Source of the DNA: Alistipes sp.
Lineage (GTDB): Bacteria; Bacteroidota; Bacteroidia; Bacteroidales; Rikenellaceae
NCBI GenBank assembly: GCA_019422485.1
Contig: JAHZDG010000058.1
Location: 1-9,698, forward strand
Direction: 5' to 3'
Length of the DNA: 9,698 nt
Numbering within the stretch: position 1 is the stretch's first letter; every line of letters begins with the position of its first letter. A program made the translations under genes and the position numbers. The notes beneath the pieces were generated by a model. It saw nothing but the letters and a program-made list of their open reading frames with translations, was not told the DNA's origin and ran no database searches. Positions 1 through 6,094 of the stretch are shown in pieces.

Positions 1-455
1 TCCATGTAAAAAGGGGAAATGATATAAGTCGTATATCGGCGGACATTTTCCTGGATGCAGCGGCGGAACAGCACCGGATCATAGAAGTGGAAGTAGACCG
101 ACAATTCAGCTTCCGTCCCGAAGTCCTGTTTGATGGTCTGAAACAGCGACTGCTTATAAGGAGAATAATTGTCGAGCAGCAAAAAAATGTTCAACGGCAA
201 TAACGGGGCTGCCGAGCGGACATAATAGCCTTTTCGCGGCACCGATTCGATCACCCCTCTCTCCAACAGCAGGCTGTAAGCTTTGTGAACGGTTTTATGG
301 GCGAATCCCAAGTGTGTGGCGGTCCAGGCAATGGAAGGTAGACGCTGCCCTACCGGGAATCGACCCGAGGCGATTCCCTTTAAGAGAAACTCTTCCACCT
401 GCCGGAAACACAATACGGAAGAGCTCAACACCGTATGGCTCACATCACTTTTCAC
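1..455 (-). CDS. GntR-family transcriptional regulator with sugar-type sensor domain (3' end outside window)
   Basis: 151 complete codons are visible before the window edge. Residues about 13-80 are a GntR-type winged helix: the spaced pattern G-x-R-LPS, then HKTVHKAYSLLLERG, then the wing PRKGYYVR. After residue 88 the protein enters what looks like a periplasmic-binding-protein (LacI-like) fold, beginning LNIFLLLDNYSPYKQSL. That places it with Bacteroidetes GntR regulators having a fused ligand-binding domain, some of which respond to sugars; I infer the ligand class only. No signal peptide is seen, so it should act in the cytoplasm. The frame upstream closes with TAA and contains no ATG. 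The first usable start is GTG at 455-453, whose GTGA overlaps the TGA stop of the clostripain gene, which suggests translational coupling. A second in-frame GTG lies at 443-441. It is the last visible gene of a five-gene co-directional cluster. The 3' half, including most of the effector domain, is not visible. Confidence 0.88.
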   Translation of the reverse strand, partial: MKSDVSHTVLSSSVLCFRQVEEFLLKGIASGRFPVGQRLPSIAWTATHLGFAHKTVHKAYSLLLERGVIESVPRKGYYVRSAAPLLPLNIFLLLDNYSPYKQSLFQTIKQDFGTEAELSVYFHFYDPVLFRRCIQENVRRYTTYIISPFYM

Positions 456-1657
456 GGTTGTGTCGATTGGGAGGTGATGGCTTTAGCCCAGTTCGTATTC
501 CAATACTCTTCGGCATATTGAGGGTCTGCTTGCGGAATAAACGAACTGAGACCGCAGCAATGAGTAAGCGCAAAAAAATCACCGGCCGGTTCTCCGTACG
601 CACTGTAAATCGTCGGAGTATAATCGACGTATGTAACGGTTTTACTCAACTGCTCCTGGAAGGCCTGATAATACAGATCTTCTCCCGATAGCTGAGCCAA
701 ATAATCATCCAAATCGTAGTACAGGTGATTTTTCCGCAATTCAAAGGCTTGGATCGCGCTTAAATCCAACGAAGAATAGTCAGGATGCGCCGCCATCAAA
801 TCTTTGACGGTCGTAGCCAAGGCTTCCAGTTCCGAGGTGTTGATCACCCCTACCGAAGCTGAAGGATAAGTCGTCCCCCGATAAGAATCCACATAAACTT
901 GGGCCACTTTTGCGGCATCGATATTGGCCGCGAACAATAGAGGGAGAATTTGGTGGTAAGGGAATCCGTTTCCCATCACTTCCGTGGGTGAAGCGATAAT
1001 CTGTTTGGCGTTATTACGAAGGTCATATAAGGCTTCGACACTGCCCATAAAGCAAGCATCGAACAGCAAAAAATCCAGTTTACGCCCTACAGGTAGAGCC
1101 GCAGCCATGTCGGTAATATTCATATAGGCGGCCGCACCCGTTCCGGACCAGTCCTGTCCGAACCCTTTGGTGATCATGGCCTGAGGGTGGCGTTGTTCGA
1201 GCATCATACGAGCTTTGGTGGCCTCCGAAACCGGAATCCAGCCGTCGGCATGAGAGGAAAACACCAAACCGTACGAGTTGGCCGGATAGGATTCAAAGAC
1301 CTCATTGACCACTTCCCGCATCACGGCCGGATCCATCGCATTTTGTCCTTCGTAGGTTTTCAATAACGTTTTACGGCCATCCGAGTTGATTTTATAGAGT
1401 TTGGGATTGCCGTCCGTCGAAGCGAAATAGACCAAAAAATTTCCTCCGACACCTTTCATGCCCAAACACATGGCGTCAATGTTGACCGACAGGTAGCTCG
1501 ACAAGTTATTGTTTCCGGCCATATAGGCCAATATCGTACGGTTGGCGGGTTCGGGAAAATCCTCATCCGGATCGGGATCGTCCGCACAGGCTGCGAAAAG
1601 CAGGGGGAAAACAAACAGTAAGAAATATCGTAACAATTTTATCATCTTATCACACAT
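452..1657 (-). CDS. Clostripain-like (peptidase family C11) cysteine protease, predicted lipoprotein
   Basis: The product has 401 aa. An N-terminal hydrophobic stretch ends in FAAC (Cys24), a lipoprotein signal. It is followed by a run rich in Asp and Glu (ADDPDPDEDF), which resembles the acidic lipoprotein export signal of Bacteroidetes and suggests surface display. The C11 catalytic dyad is visible: His136 in SSHADGW and Cys202 in LLFDACFMGSVE. Other family marks are TILAYMAGNNNLS near the mature N-terminus, GFGQDW at about 165-170, and ASPTEVMGNGFPYHQILPLL at about 222-241. Family members cleave after Arg or Lys and often self-activate by cutting between His and Cys; fragipain of Bacteroides fragilis is a known relative. 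Several Arg and Lys residues (148-154, 164) lie in that stretch. ATG at 1645 (MIKLLRYF) is an equally good start and gives a more usual signal peptide. Its stop overlaps the GntR gene start. The substrate is unknown. Confidence 0.9.
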   Translation of the reverse strand: MCDKMIKLLRYFLLFVFPLLFAACADDPDPDEDFPEPANRTILAYMAGNNNLSSYLSVNIDAMCLGMKGVGGNFLVYFASTDGNPKLYKINSDGRKTLLKTYEGQNAMDPAVMREVVNEVFESYPANSYGLVFSSHADGWIPVSEATKARMMLEQRHPQAMITKGFGQDWSGTGAAAYMNITDMAAALPVGRKLDFLLFDACFMGSVEALYDLRNNAKQIIASPTEVMGNGFPYHQILPLLFAANIDAAKVAQVYVDSYRGTTYPSASVGVINTSELEALATTVKDLMAAHPDYSSLDLSAIQAFELRKNHLYYDLDDYLAQLSGEDLYYQAFQEQLSKTVTYVDYTPTIYSAYGEPAGDFFALTHCCGLSSFIPQADPQYAEEYWNTNWAKAITSQSTQP

Positions 1658-1673
1658 TGAGTCTAATTAGCTT

Positions 1674-2456
1674 TTACCAGGAACGGCCACCGCCGCCGCC
1701 GCCGGAGTCTCCTCCCCCGAAGCCACCGAAACCTCCGCCTCCGCTGAAGCCTCCAAAACCGCCGAATCCGCGACCGATAATTACCGGAGGGATCCATCCC
1801 CCTCCTCCACTGTTACCGTTGTGACCGGAACCGTTTCCCCCACCCCGACGGGAGTGGGAAAGCAGGATCCATAAAGCGAATATGCCGAAGAGCAGGAATC
1901 CGGAAAACATTCCTTGGGGCATTTTTTTATTGTATTCGTCGGCTTTGAATTCGCCGGCCGTAAGCCCCATCAACACATGAACGGCCCGATCGATCCCCTG
2001 ATAATAATCTCCTTCCCGAAAAGCAGGCAACATTTCGGTGTCGATAATACGTCCGGCCGTAATGTCGGGAACGACACCTTCCAGTCCATATCCTACCGAA
2101 ATGAATACTTCTCCGCGTGAATCCGGGGTTTTGGGTTTGACCAATACCAGAATGCCGTTATCTTTTCCGGCACGTCCCACGCCCCATTTTTCATGCAGAC
2201 GTTGGGCATAGTCCGCCGGCTCATATCCTTGCAGGTCGGATACGGTGACCACCGCAATTTGGGTCGAGGTTTGGCGATCGAAATGGATCAGTTGAGACTC
2301 CAACTCATTTTGCTGGGCTGTTGTCAGAAGTCCGGCAAAGTCATTGACCAGTCGCGGTGGTGACATCGGTTCGGGCAGCACCTGCCCTCCCAGCGACAAA
2401 CGCCCCAATAACCCCCATATGAGTATGCCCAAAAATTTCCGGAAGTTCATGCTCAT
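1674..2456 (-). CDS. TPM-domain membrane protein (YgcG family) with Gly-rich tail
   Basis: The product has 260 aa. The order is: N-terminal hydrophobic signal or anchor (about 5-24), a TPM domain (about 34-168) beginning RLVNDFAGLLTTAQQNELE, a transmembrane helix (about 184-200), then a tail of about 55 residues that is mostly Gly with Phe (FGGFGGFSGGGGFGGF) and ends GGGGRSW. TPM marks include TQIAVVTV, the DNGILVLV strand, the SVGYGLEGVVPD loop and the ITAGRII helix. The domain should lie outside the cytoplasmic membrane, with the Gly-rich tail on the other side. TPM proteins are very often encoded next to LemA, as here, with a gap of 12 nt to lemA upstream. Their role is poorly defined; links to envelope stress and to photosystem II repair in plants have been described. 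ATG at 2450 is an alternative start. The tail is coded by GGC/GGA repeats. Confidence 0.92.
   Translation of the reverse strand: MSMNFRKFLGILIWGLLGRLSLGGQVLPEPMSPPRLVNDFAGLLTTAQQNELESQLIHFDRQTSTQIAVVTVSDLQGYEPADYAQRLHEKWGVGRAGKDNGILVLVKPKTPDSRGEVFISVGYGLEGVVPDITAGRIIDTEMLPAFREGDYYQGIDRAVHVLMGLTAGEFKADEYNKKMPQGMFSGFLLFGIFALWILLSHSRRGGGNGSGHNGNSGGGGWIPPVIIGRGFGGFGGFSGGGGFGGFGGGDSGGGGGGRSW
1690..1704. repeat. (CCG)5 trinucleotide tract inside the TPM gene
   Basis: Five perfect CCG units on the plus strand read as consecutive Gly codons (GGC) on the coding strand, near the C-terminal end of the TPM protein. The surrounding stretch, 1680-1850, is a degenerate GGN repeat. Unit gain or loss would stay in frame and change only the length of the Gly tail. 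Confidence 0.8.
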
Positions 2457-2468
2457 CCACGGGTTTGA

Positions 2469-3056
2469 TTAAAACTGTACGGTGGGAGCCGTTTCGGCAC
2501 CGCTTTGAGCTTCGAAATAGGGCGATTGCTGGAACCCGAACATACCGGAAACCAGATTGCGCGGGAACATCTTGATGTATACATTAAAGTCCCGAGCCGC
2601 TTCATTGTATTTCCGACGTTCTACGGAGATGCGGTTTTCGGTCCCTTCCAACTGGGTTTGCAAATCCAGAAAGTTTTGATTGGCTTTCAGGTCGGGGTAG
2701 TTTTCGCTGATGGCCATCAAACGGCTCAAGGCCGATGACAGTTCTCCTTGTGCCTCCATGTATTGCGACAAGGCTGCGGCATCGTTTACATTGAGTTGGG
2801 TCTGAGTGGCTTTGGCCCGGGCTTCGGTCACTTGCGTGAGGGTCGACTGTTCATGGGCCGCATAACCTTTGACTGTGGCCACCAGATTGGGGATCAGATC
2901 TGCCCGACGCTGATACTGCGTCTGCAAATTACCCAACTGGGCAGAAACCGTTTCCTGGCGAACCACCATATTATTATAGGTACTTTTAAACCACGAGAAG
3001 AGCAGCAGCACAACCGCCACCACTACGATCAGAATGATCAAGCCTTTTCTTTTCAT
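2469..3056 (-). CDS. lemA: LemA-family membrane protein
   Basis: The product has 195 aa, a normal length for the family. A single N-terminal transmembrane helix (about 5-22, very rich in Val, Ile and Leu) is followed by the long helical LemA domain. Family signatures are clear: the QTQYQRRADLIPNLVATVKG segment (about 45-64), ENYPDLKANQNFLDLQTQLE (118-137), then the TENRISVERRKYNEA helix and FNVYIKMFPRNLVSGMFGF near the end. The predicted topology is a short cytoplasmic N-terminus with the helical bundle outside the membrane. LemA genes commonly sit beside TPM-domain genes, and the next gene here is one, 12 nt downstream. The gene upstream is the DUF4919 gene, 23 nt away. The biochemical function of LemA is not established. 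Confidence 0.96.
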   Translation of the reverse strand: MKRKGLIILIVVVAVVLLLFSWFKSTYNNMVVRQETVSAQLGNLQTQYQRRADLIPNLVATVKGYAAHEQSTLTQVTEARAKATQTQLNVNDAAALSQYMEAQGELSSALSRLMAISENYPDLKANQNFLDLQTQLEGTENRISVERRKYNEAARDFNVYIKMFPRNLVSGMFGFQQSPYFEAQSGAETAPTVQF

Positions 3057-3079
3057 TGTTTGTATGGATTGAATAAAAC

Positions 3080-3850
3080 TTATTTGCGTTTTCGGAGCGG
3101 AATGCCATTAAATTCCCACCCTCTCGATTTCTTTTCGGGCAGTTTGTCGGGCCGATTCCAGTAGATACGTTCGAAATTGAAGAAATAACCCCGGACATCA
3201 CCGATGCGTTGATAAAGGGGGTAATATTCCGTTGTCCGGCTCACCACCGTATTTTTGCCATACAGTACGTTCATCGACGCCAGCACATCTACCGCATCGG
3301 AATAATAGAGAATATGCCAGGGCGATTTTTCCTGAACCCCGGTTCCGGAGGAACGAATCGTGGCCAGCAACATTTTGACACGATGATAATTAATTCTTTC
3401 GTTGATCGTATCCCCCAATGCTCCGTAGGCAAACGCCAGGAAATTGACCGTGCTGGGATGAAACGGTTCGGTTTTCATCACTTCGTTGGCGAACTTGATG
3501 ATCTGTTCACAGTCTTGACGGGTCAGGCTGTCGAGACTGTGATCGAATTCCGATAAGAGTTTGAAGTCTGCGGAGGAATTTTCGAACGGTTTGTACTCTG
3601 GCTGCCAGGCATATCCGTAATACAGATGACGGTAATCATTCAGTGTCAGGGTCGTATCCCCTGCTCTGTAACGGGTCATCAAAACGGGATAATAAAGCGG
3701 CGAATTGATATCCAGAATCTCCTTTAGAATGGCTTCGTTATCCGGTGCCTGCGGATAGATCGTATCCTGTTCCTGAGCCGAGACTTTTCCGATGAAGAGC
3801 ATCAGAATCAAGCTCAACCCTATACCATAACGCATCATTGACTTCATCAT
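3080..3850 (-). CDS. Secreted DUF4919-like protein of unknown function
   Basis: The product has 256 aa. It starts with a hydrophobic signal peptide (about 8-22) and a likely cleavage site after VSA at residue 25; no lipobox Cys is seen. The mature region begins with features I associate with DUF4919, a Bacteroidetes family: a PDNEAI start, NSPLYYPVLMTRYRAGDTTL (49-68), and DYRHLYYGYAWQPEY (72-86). Residues about 110-165 look all-helical and resemble a single TPR-like hairpin pair. The C-terminal half contains GYFFNFERIYWNRPDKL and ends in a basic tail, LRKRK. No catalytic motif is recognised. It is first in the cluster, 23 nt ahead of lemA, and has a candidate promoter 18-25 nt upstream. A tandem ATG gives two possible starts, 3850 and 3847. 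The family assignment is from memory of the motif pattern and was not searched. Confidence 0.82.
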   Translation of the reverse strand: MMKSMMRYGIGLSLILMLFIGKVSAQEQDTIYPQAPDNEAILKEILDINSPLYYPVLMTRYRAGDTTLTLNDYRHLYYGYAWQPEYKPFENSSADFKLLSEFDHSLDSLTRQDCEQIIKFANEVMKTEPFHPSTVNFLAFAYGALGDTINERINYHRVKMLLATIRSSGTGVQEKSPWHILYYSDAVDVLASMNVLYGKNTVVSRTTEYYPLYQRIGDVRGYFFNFERIYWNRPDKLPEKKSRGWEFNGIPLRKRK

Positions 3851-3867
3851 TTTTTCTTAATTAACGG

Positions 3868-3898
3868 TAAATGTAGGAATTTATTTGGCGAAAATGAA
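3868..3898 (-). promoter_or_regulatory. Candidate promoter for the DUF4919-lemA-TPM-C11-gntR cluster
   Basis: On the minus strand TACATTTA (3875-3868) matches the Bacteroidetes -7 consensus TAnnTTTG except at the last base. An upstream TTTTCG lies about 19 nt before it, a plausible -33 element. Transcription would begin about 10 nt before the first ATG at 3850. No Shine-Dalgarno is present, but the leader is A-rich (GAAAAA before ATG), as is usual in this phylum. Confidence 0.45.
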
Positions 3899-3950
3899 AT
3901 CTCACCTCTTTGTCACCCCCTTAAAGCGGGCTTTCTGGCGTTTCAAAACA

Positions 3951-3976
3951 AAAGCCGGACCTTTCGGTTCGGCTTT
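3951..3976 (-). terminator. Rho-independent terminator after galM
   Basis: The arms are 3951-3961 and 3966-3976, an 11-bp stem with one G-T pair around a 4-nt loop. On the minus strand the hairpin (AAAGCCGAACC, GAAA loop, GGTCCGGCTTT) is followed by TGTTTTG, giving a T-rich tail. It begins 31 nt after the galM stop and ends the ligA-dapA-galM unit. The plus-strand side lacks a comparable T-run. Confidence 0.8.
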
Positions 3977-4007
3977 ATGAGAATTGACCGTTACAAATTG
4001 CTTTTCT

Positions 4008-5156
4008 TTACGGTTGCACCGAGAAGCGATAAATGCACTGGCTTCGATACGTCTGACCGGGTTCGAGGATCACCGAAGGCCAGTTCGGATGGTTGGGCGA
4101 ATCCGGAAAATGCTGCGATTCGAGACACACCGCCGTACGATAAGCATAAGCAATGCCCTTTTTGCCGGTTTGTGTACCGTCCAGGTAATTCCCGCTATAC
4201 ACTTGCAGGCCGGGTTCATCGGTAAATACCTCCAATTTAATGCCCGAAGTCGGCGACAGAAGGGAAGCCGCTACCGTTTTCAGATCTCCGGGGGCATTGA
4301 GCAGGTAATTATGATCGACTCCTATGCCGTTCCGGATGGCTTCATAATCGGTCCGCACCAAAGCCGAGTCGATCGGTTTGGCGGTAGTGAAATCCATCGG
4401 CGTACCTGCCACCGCCATCGGTTCACCATTCGGAATGGCCAACGAATCGATCGGAGTGAAGCGATCCGCATCGACATACAGCAAGTGATCGGTGGCCGGA
4501 CGGGACGGATCGCCAGAGAGGTTGAAATAGGAGTGGTTGGTCATATTGATGACGGTCTTTTTATCCGTCGTAGCCTGATAGGTAATCTGCAAGGCATTAT
4601 CCGGAGTTACGGTATAGGTTACCGAGGCTTTGACCGTCCCCGGGAAATTTTCGTCCCCGTCCAAGGATACCAGGTGAAGCGTCACGCTCGAAGAATCGGT
4701 CTGTTCTCCCCGGAACATGCGGGTATACCAACCGTTAGGACCGCCATGCAGGGTGTTTCCTTTATCATTCAACGGCAACTGGATCGTCTGGCCGTCCAGT
4801 TCGAAACGCCCCTTATTGATGCGGTTGGCATAACGTCCGATGGTGGCACCGAAGTTGTTCGGATAGTTCAGATAGTCGGCAATGCTATCGAACCCCAACA
4901 CCACATCTCGCAGGGTTCCCGTACGGTCGGGCACCATAATCGAAACGACCCGTGCGCCGTAATTGGTGACACATACCTCCATCCCGGCCGGATTGGTCAA
5001 GACAAACAATTCATTTTCGACACCATCGACCACCGTATCGAAATCCGCATAACGCAAACCCGAAAGAGTGGTATAAGGTTGAACGAGCGTTTGACAGGCC
5101 GCAAAGCAAGCCGCCCCCGCCAGATAAAGCAGCCAACGGAATGGTTTCATATTCAT
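4008..5156 (-). CDS. galM: Aldose 1-epimerase (mutarotase), predicted lipoprotein
   Basis: The product has 382 aa. It interconverts alpha and beta anomers of galactose, glucose or similar sugars. Residues expected for the GalM fold are in place: NRI at 111-113, His137 in TLHGGPNGWY, His208 in NMTNHSYFNLSG (general acid), Asp281 in GVDHNYLL, and Glu346 in CLESQHFPDSPNHPNWP (general base). Unlike the cytoplasmic enzyme of E. coli, it begins with a signal peptide ending in CFAAC (Cys21), so a membrane-anchored periplasmic or surface enzyme is predicted. Such exported mutarotases are common in Bacteroidetes, where they would act on sugars released outside the cytoplasm. The first ATG is at 5156, with a second at 5150. 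It lies 10 nt downstream of dapA with no separate promoter seen, and a terminator follows. The exact sugar preference cannot be read from the sequence. Confidence 0.95.
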   Translation of the reverse strand: MNMKPFRWLLYLAGAACFAACQTLVQPYTTLSGLRYADFDTVVDGVENELFVLTNPAGMEVCVTNYGARVVSIMVPDRTGTLRDVVLGFDSIADYLNYPNNFGATIGRYANRINKGRFELDGQTIQLPLNDKGNTLHGGPNGWYTRMFRGEQTDSSSVTLHLVSLDGDENFPGTVKASVTYTVTPDNALQITYQATTDKKTVINMTNHSYFNLSGDPSRPATDHLLYVDADRFTPIDSLAIPNGEPMAVAGTPMDFTTAKPIDSALVRTDYEAIRNGIGVDHNYLLNAPGDLKTVAASLLSPTSGIKLEVFTDEPGLQVYSGNYLDGTQTGKKGIAYAYRTAVCLESQHFPDSPNHPNWPSVILEPGQTYRSQCIYRFSVQP

Positions 5157-5166
5157 GTTTTCTCAA

Positions 5167-6054
5167 TTATTCCAATTCATTGCGATCGATCAGCTCGGCA
5201 ATTCGGCGGCTTAGGGTTTCGCTGGCGGGTACCAACGGCAACCGCAAATGATTTTCCATCAAACCATAATGTACCAAAGCCGCTTTGACGCCGGTCGGAT
5301 TTCCTTCGGCAAAAAGTGCATCCACCGTTTCCATCATGCGAAGATGCAGGGCAGCGGCTTCGGCCGTGTTCCCTTGCTGAGCGGCGTGGACCATCCGGCA
5401 GAACATACGCGGAAACGCATTGGCTGCCACCGAAATCACACCGTCGCCACCCAAAGCAACCATCGGCAGGGTCAGGTTATCGTCGCCTGAAATCACCCGA
5501 AATCCTTCCGGACGATCTCTCAGAATATAGGCGGCTTGTGAGAGCTGTCCCGAGGCTTCCTTCACGGCAATAATACGATCGGTAGCTTGGGCCAGACGTA
5601 GCACGGTTTGCGGCTGAAGATTGACACCCGTACGCCCCGGAACGTTATACAGAATAACCGGAACAGGGGATGCTTCGGCAATGCGCAGGTAGTGTTGATA
5701 CATTCCTTCCTGGGACGGTTTATTATAATAAGGAGTCACGGAGAGCACGGCATCGAAAGGCGTGAAATCAAAAGCCCGGATTTGAGCCTCCACGGCAGCC
5801 GTATTATTACCTCCGATCCCGATCACCATCGGAACGCGTCGGGCATTCACCTGAGAGATACAGGTGATGACGGTCTGTTTTTCGGCTTCGGTCAGCGTAG
5901 CGGTTTCAGCCGTTGTCCCCAACACCACCAAATAGTCCACACCGCCTTGAATGGCACGATCCACCAAGGTTTCCAACGCTTTCAGGTCAATTTTACCCTG
6001 ACTATCAAACGGGGTAACCAGAGCAACGCCCACCCCACTTATGTTATTTTTCAT
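5167..6054 (-). CDS. dapA: 4-hydroxy-tetrahydrodipicolinate synthase
   Basis: The product has 295 aa, full length for the family. It condenses pyruvate with aspartate-4-semialdehyde, the first committed step to diaminopimelate and lysine, and so feeds peptidoglycan synthesis; it is cytoplasmic. Active-site residues are visible: Lys165 in IIAVKEASG (Schiff base with pyruvate), Tyr136 in LYNVPGRTG (proton relay), Arg141 (substrate carboxylate), Thr47 and Thr48 in LGTTAET, and Tyr110 in VTPYYNKPSQEGMYQHY. The usual GTTGE motif reads GTTAE here. I recall the same change in other Bacteroidales DapA proteins, so it is probably a lineage trait and not a defect. ATG at 6054 starts directly at the conserved N-terminus (ISGVGVALVTPF). 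It is 40 nt downstream of ligA and 10 nt upstream of galM. The ligA-dapA gap holds a 12-bp palindrome and a weak promoter-like box, so dapA may also be transcribed on its own. Confidence 0.97.
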   Translation of the reverse strand: MKNNISGVGVALVTPFDSQGKIDLKALETLVDRAIQGGVDYLVVLGTTAETATLTEAEKQTVITCISQVNARRVPMVIGIGGNNTAAVEAQIRAFDFTPFDAVLSVTPYYNKPSQEGMYQHYLRIAEASPVPVILYNVPGRTGVNLQPQTVLRLAQATDRIIAVKEASGQLSQAAYILRDRPEGFRVISGDDNLTLPMVALGGDGVISVAANAFPRMFCRMVHAAQQGNTAEAAALHLRMMETVDALFAEGNPTGVKAALVHYGLMENHLRLPLVPASETLSRRIAELIDRNELE

Positions 6055-6070
6055 GTTCGAATGTTAAATC

Positions 6071-6084
6071 TTTTCGCGAAAATA
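6071..6084 (-). promoter_or_regulatory. Palindrome and weak promoter-like box upstream of dapA
   Basis: TTTTCGCGAAAA (6071-6082) is a perfect 12-bp palindrome. On the minus strand TATTTTCG (6084-6077) differs from TAnnTTTG at one base and overlaps the palindrome. No convincing -33 element lies 19-21 nt upstream. It could be an operator-blocked internal promoter or a chance AT-rich palindrome. Confidence 0.28.
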
Positions 6085-6094
6085 CAAAAAACTA

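Noticed and set aside
2986..3201. 71-codon minus-strand frame between the DUF4919 and LemA genes
   Set aside because: It overlaps the end of one and the start of the other in a different frame. It has low-complexity Ser/Gly/Asn content and no promoter of its own.
3921..3934. AAAGC-GG-GCTTT inverted repeat upstream of the DUF4919 gene
   Set aside because: The two-base loop is too small for an RNA hairpin and no T-run follows, so I do not call a second terminator.
3984..5288. Open frame of 434 codons on the plus strand
   Set aside because: It is antisense to galM and the 3' end of dapA, which carry full catalytic motif sets. Its translation is rich in Arg, Ile and His with no recognisable domain: a codon-bias shadow.
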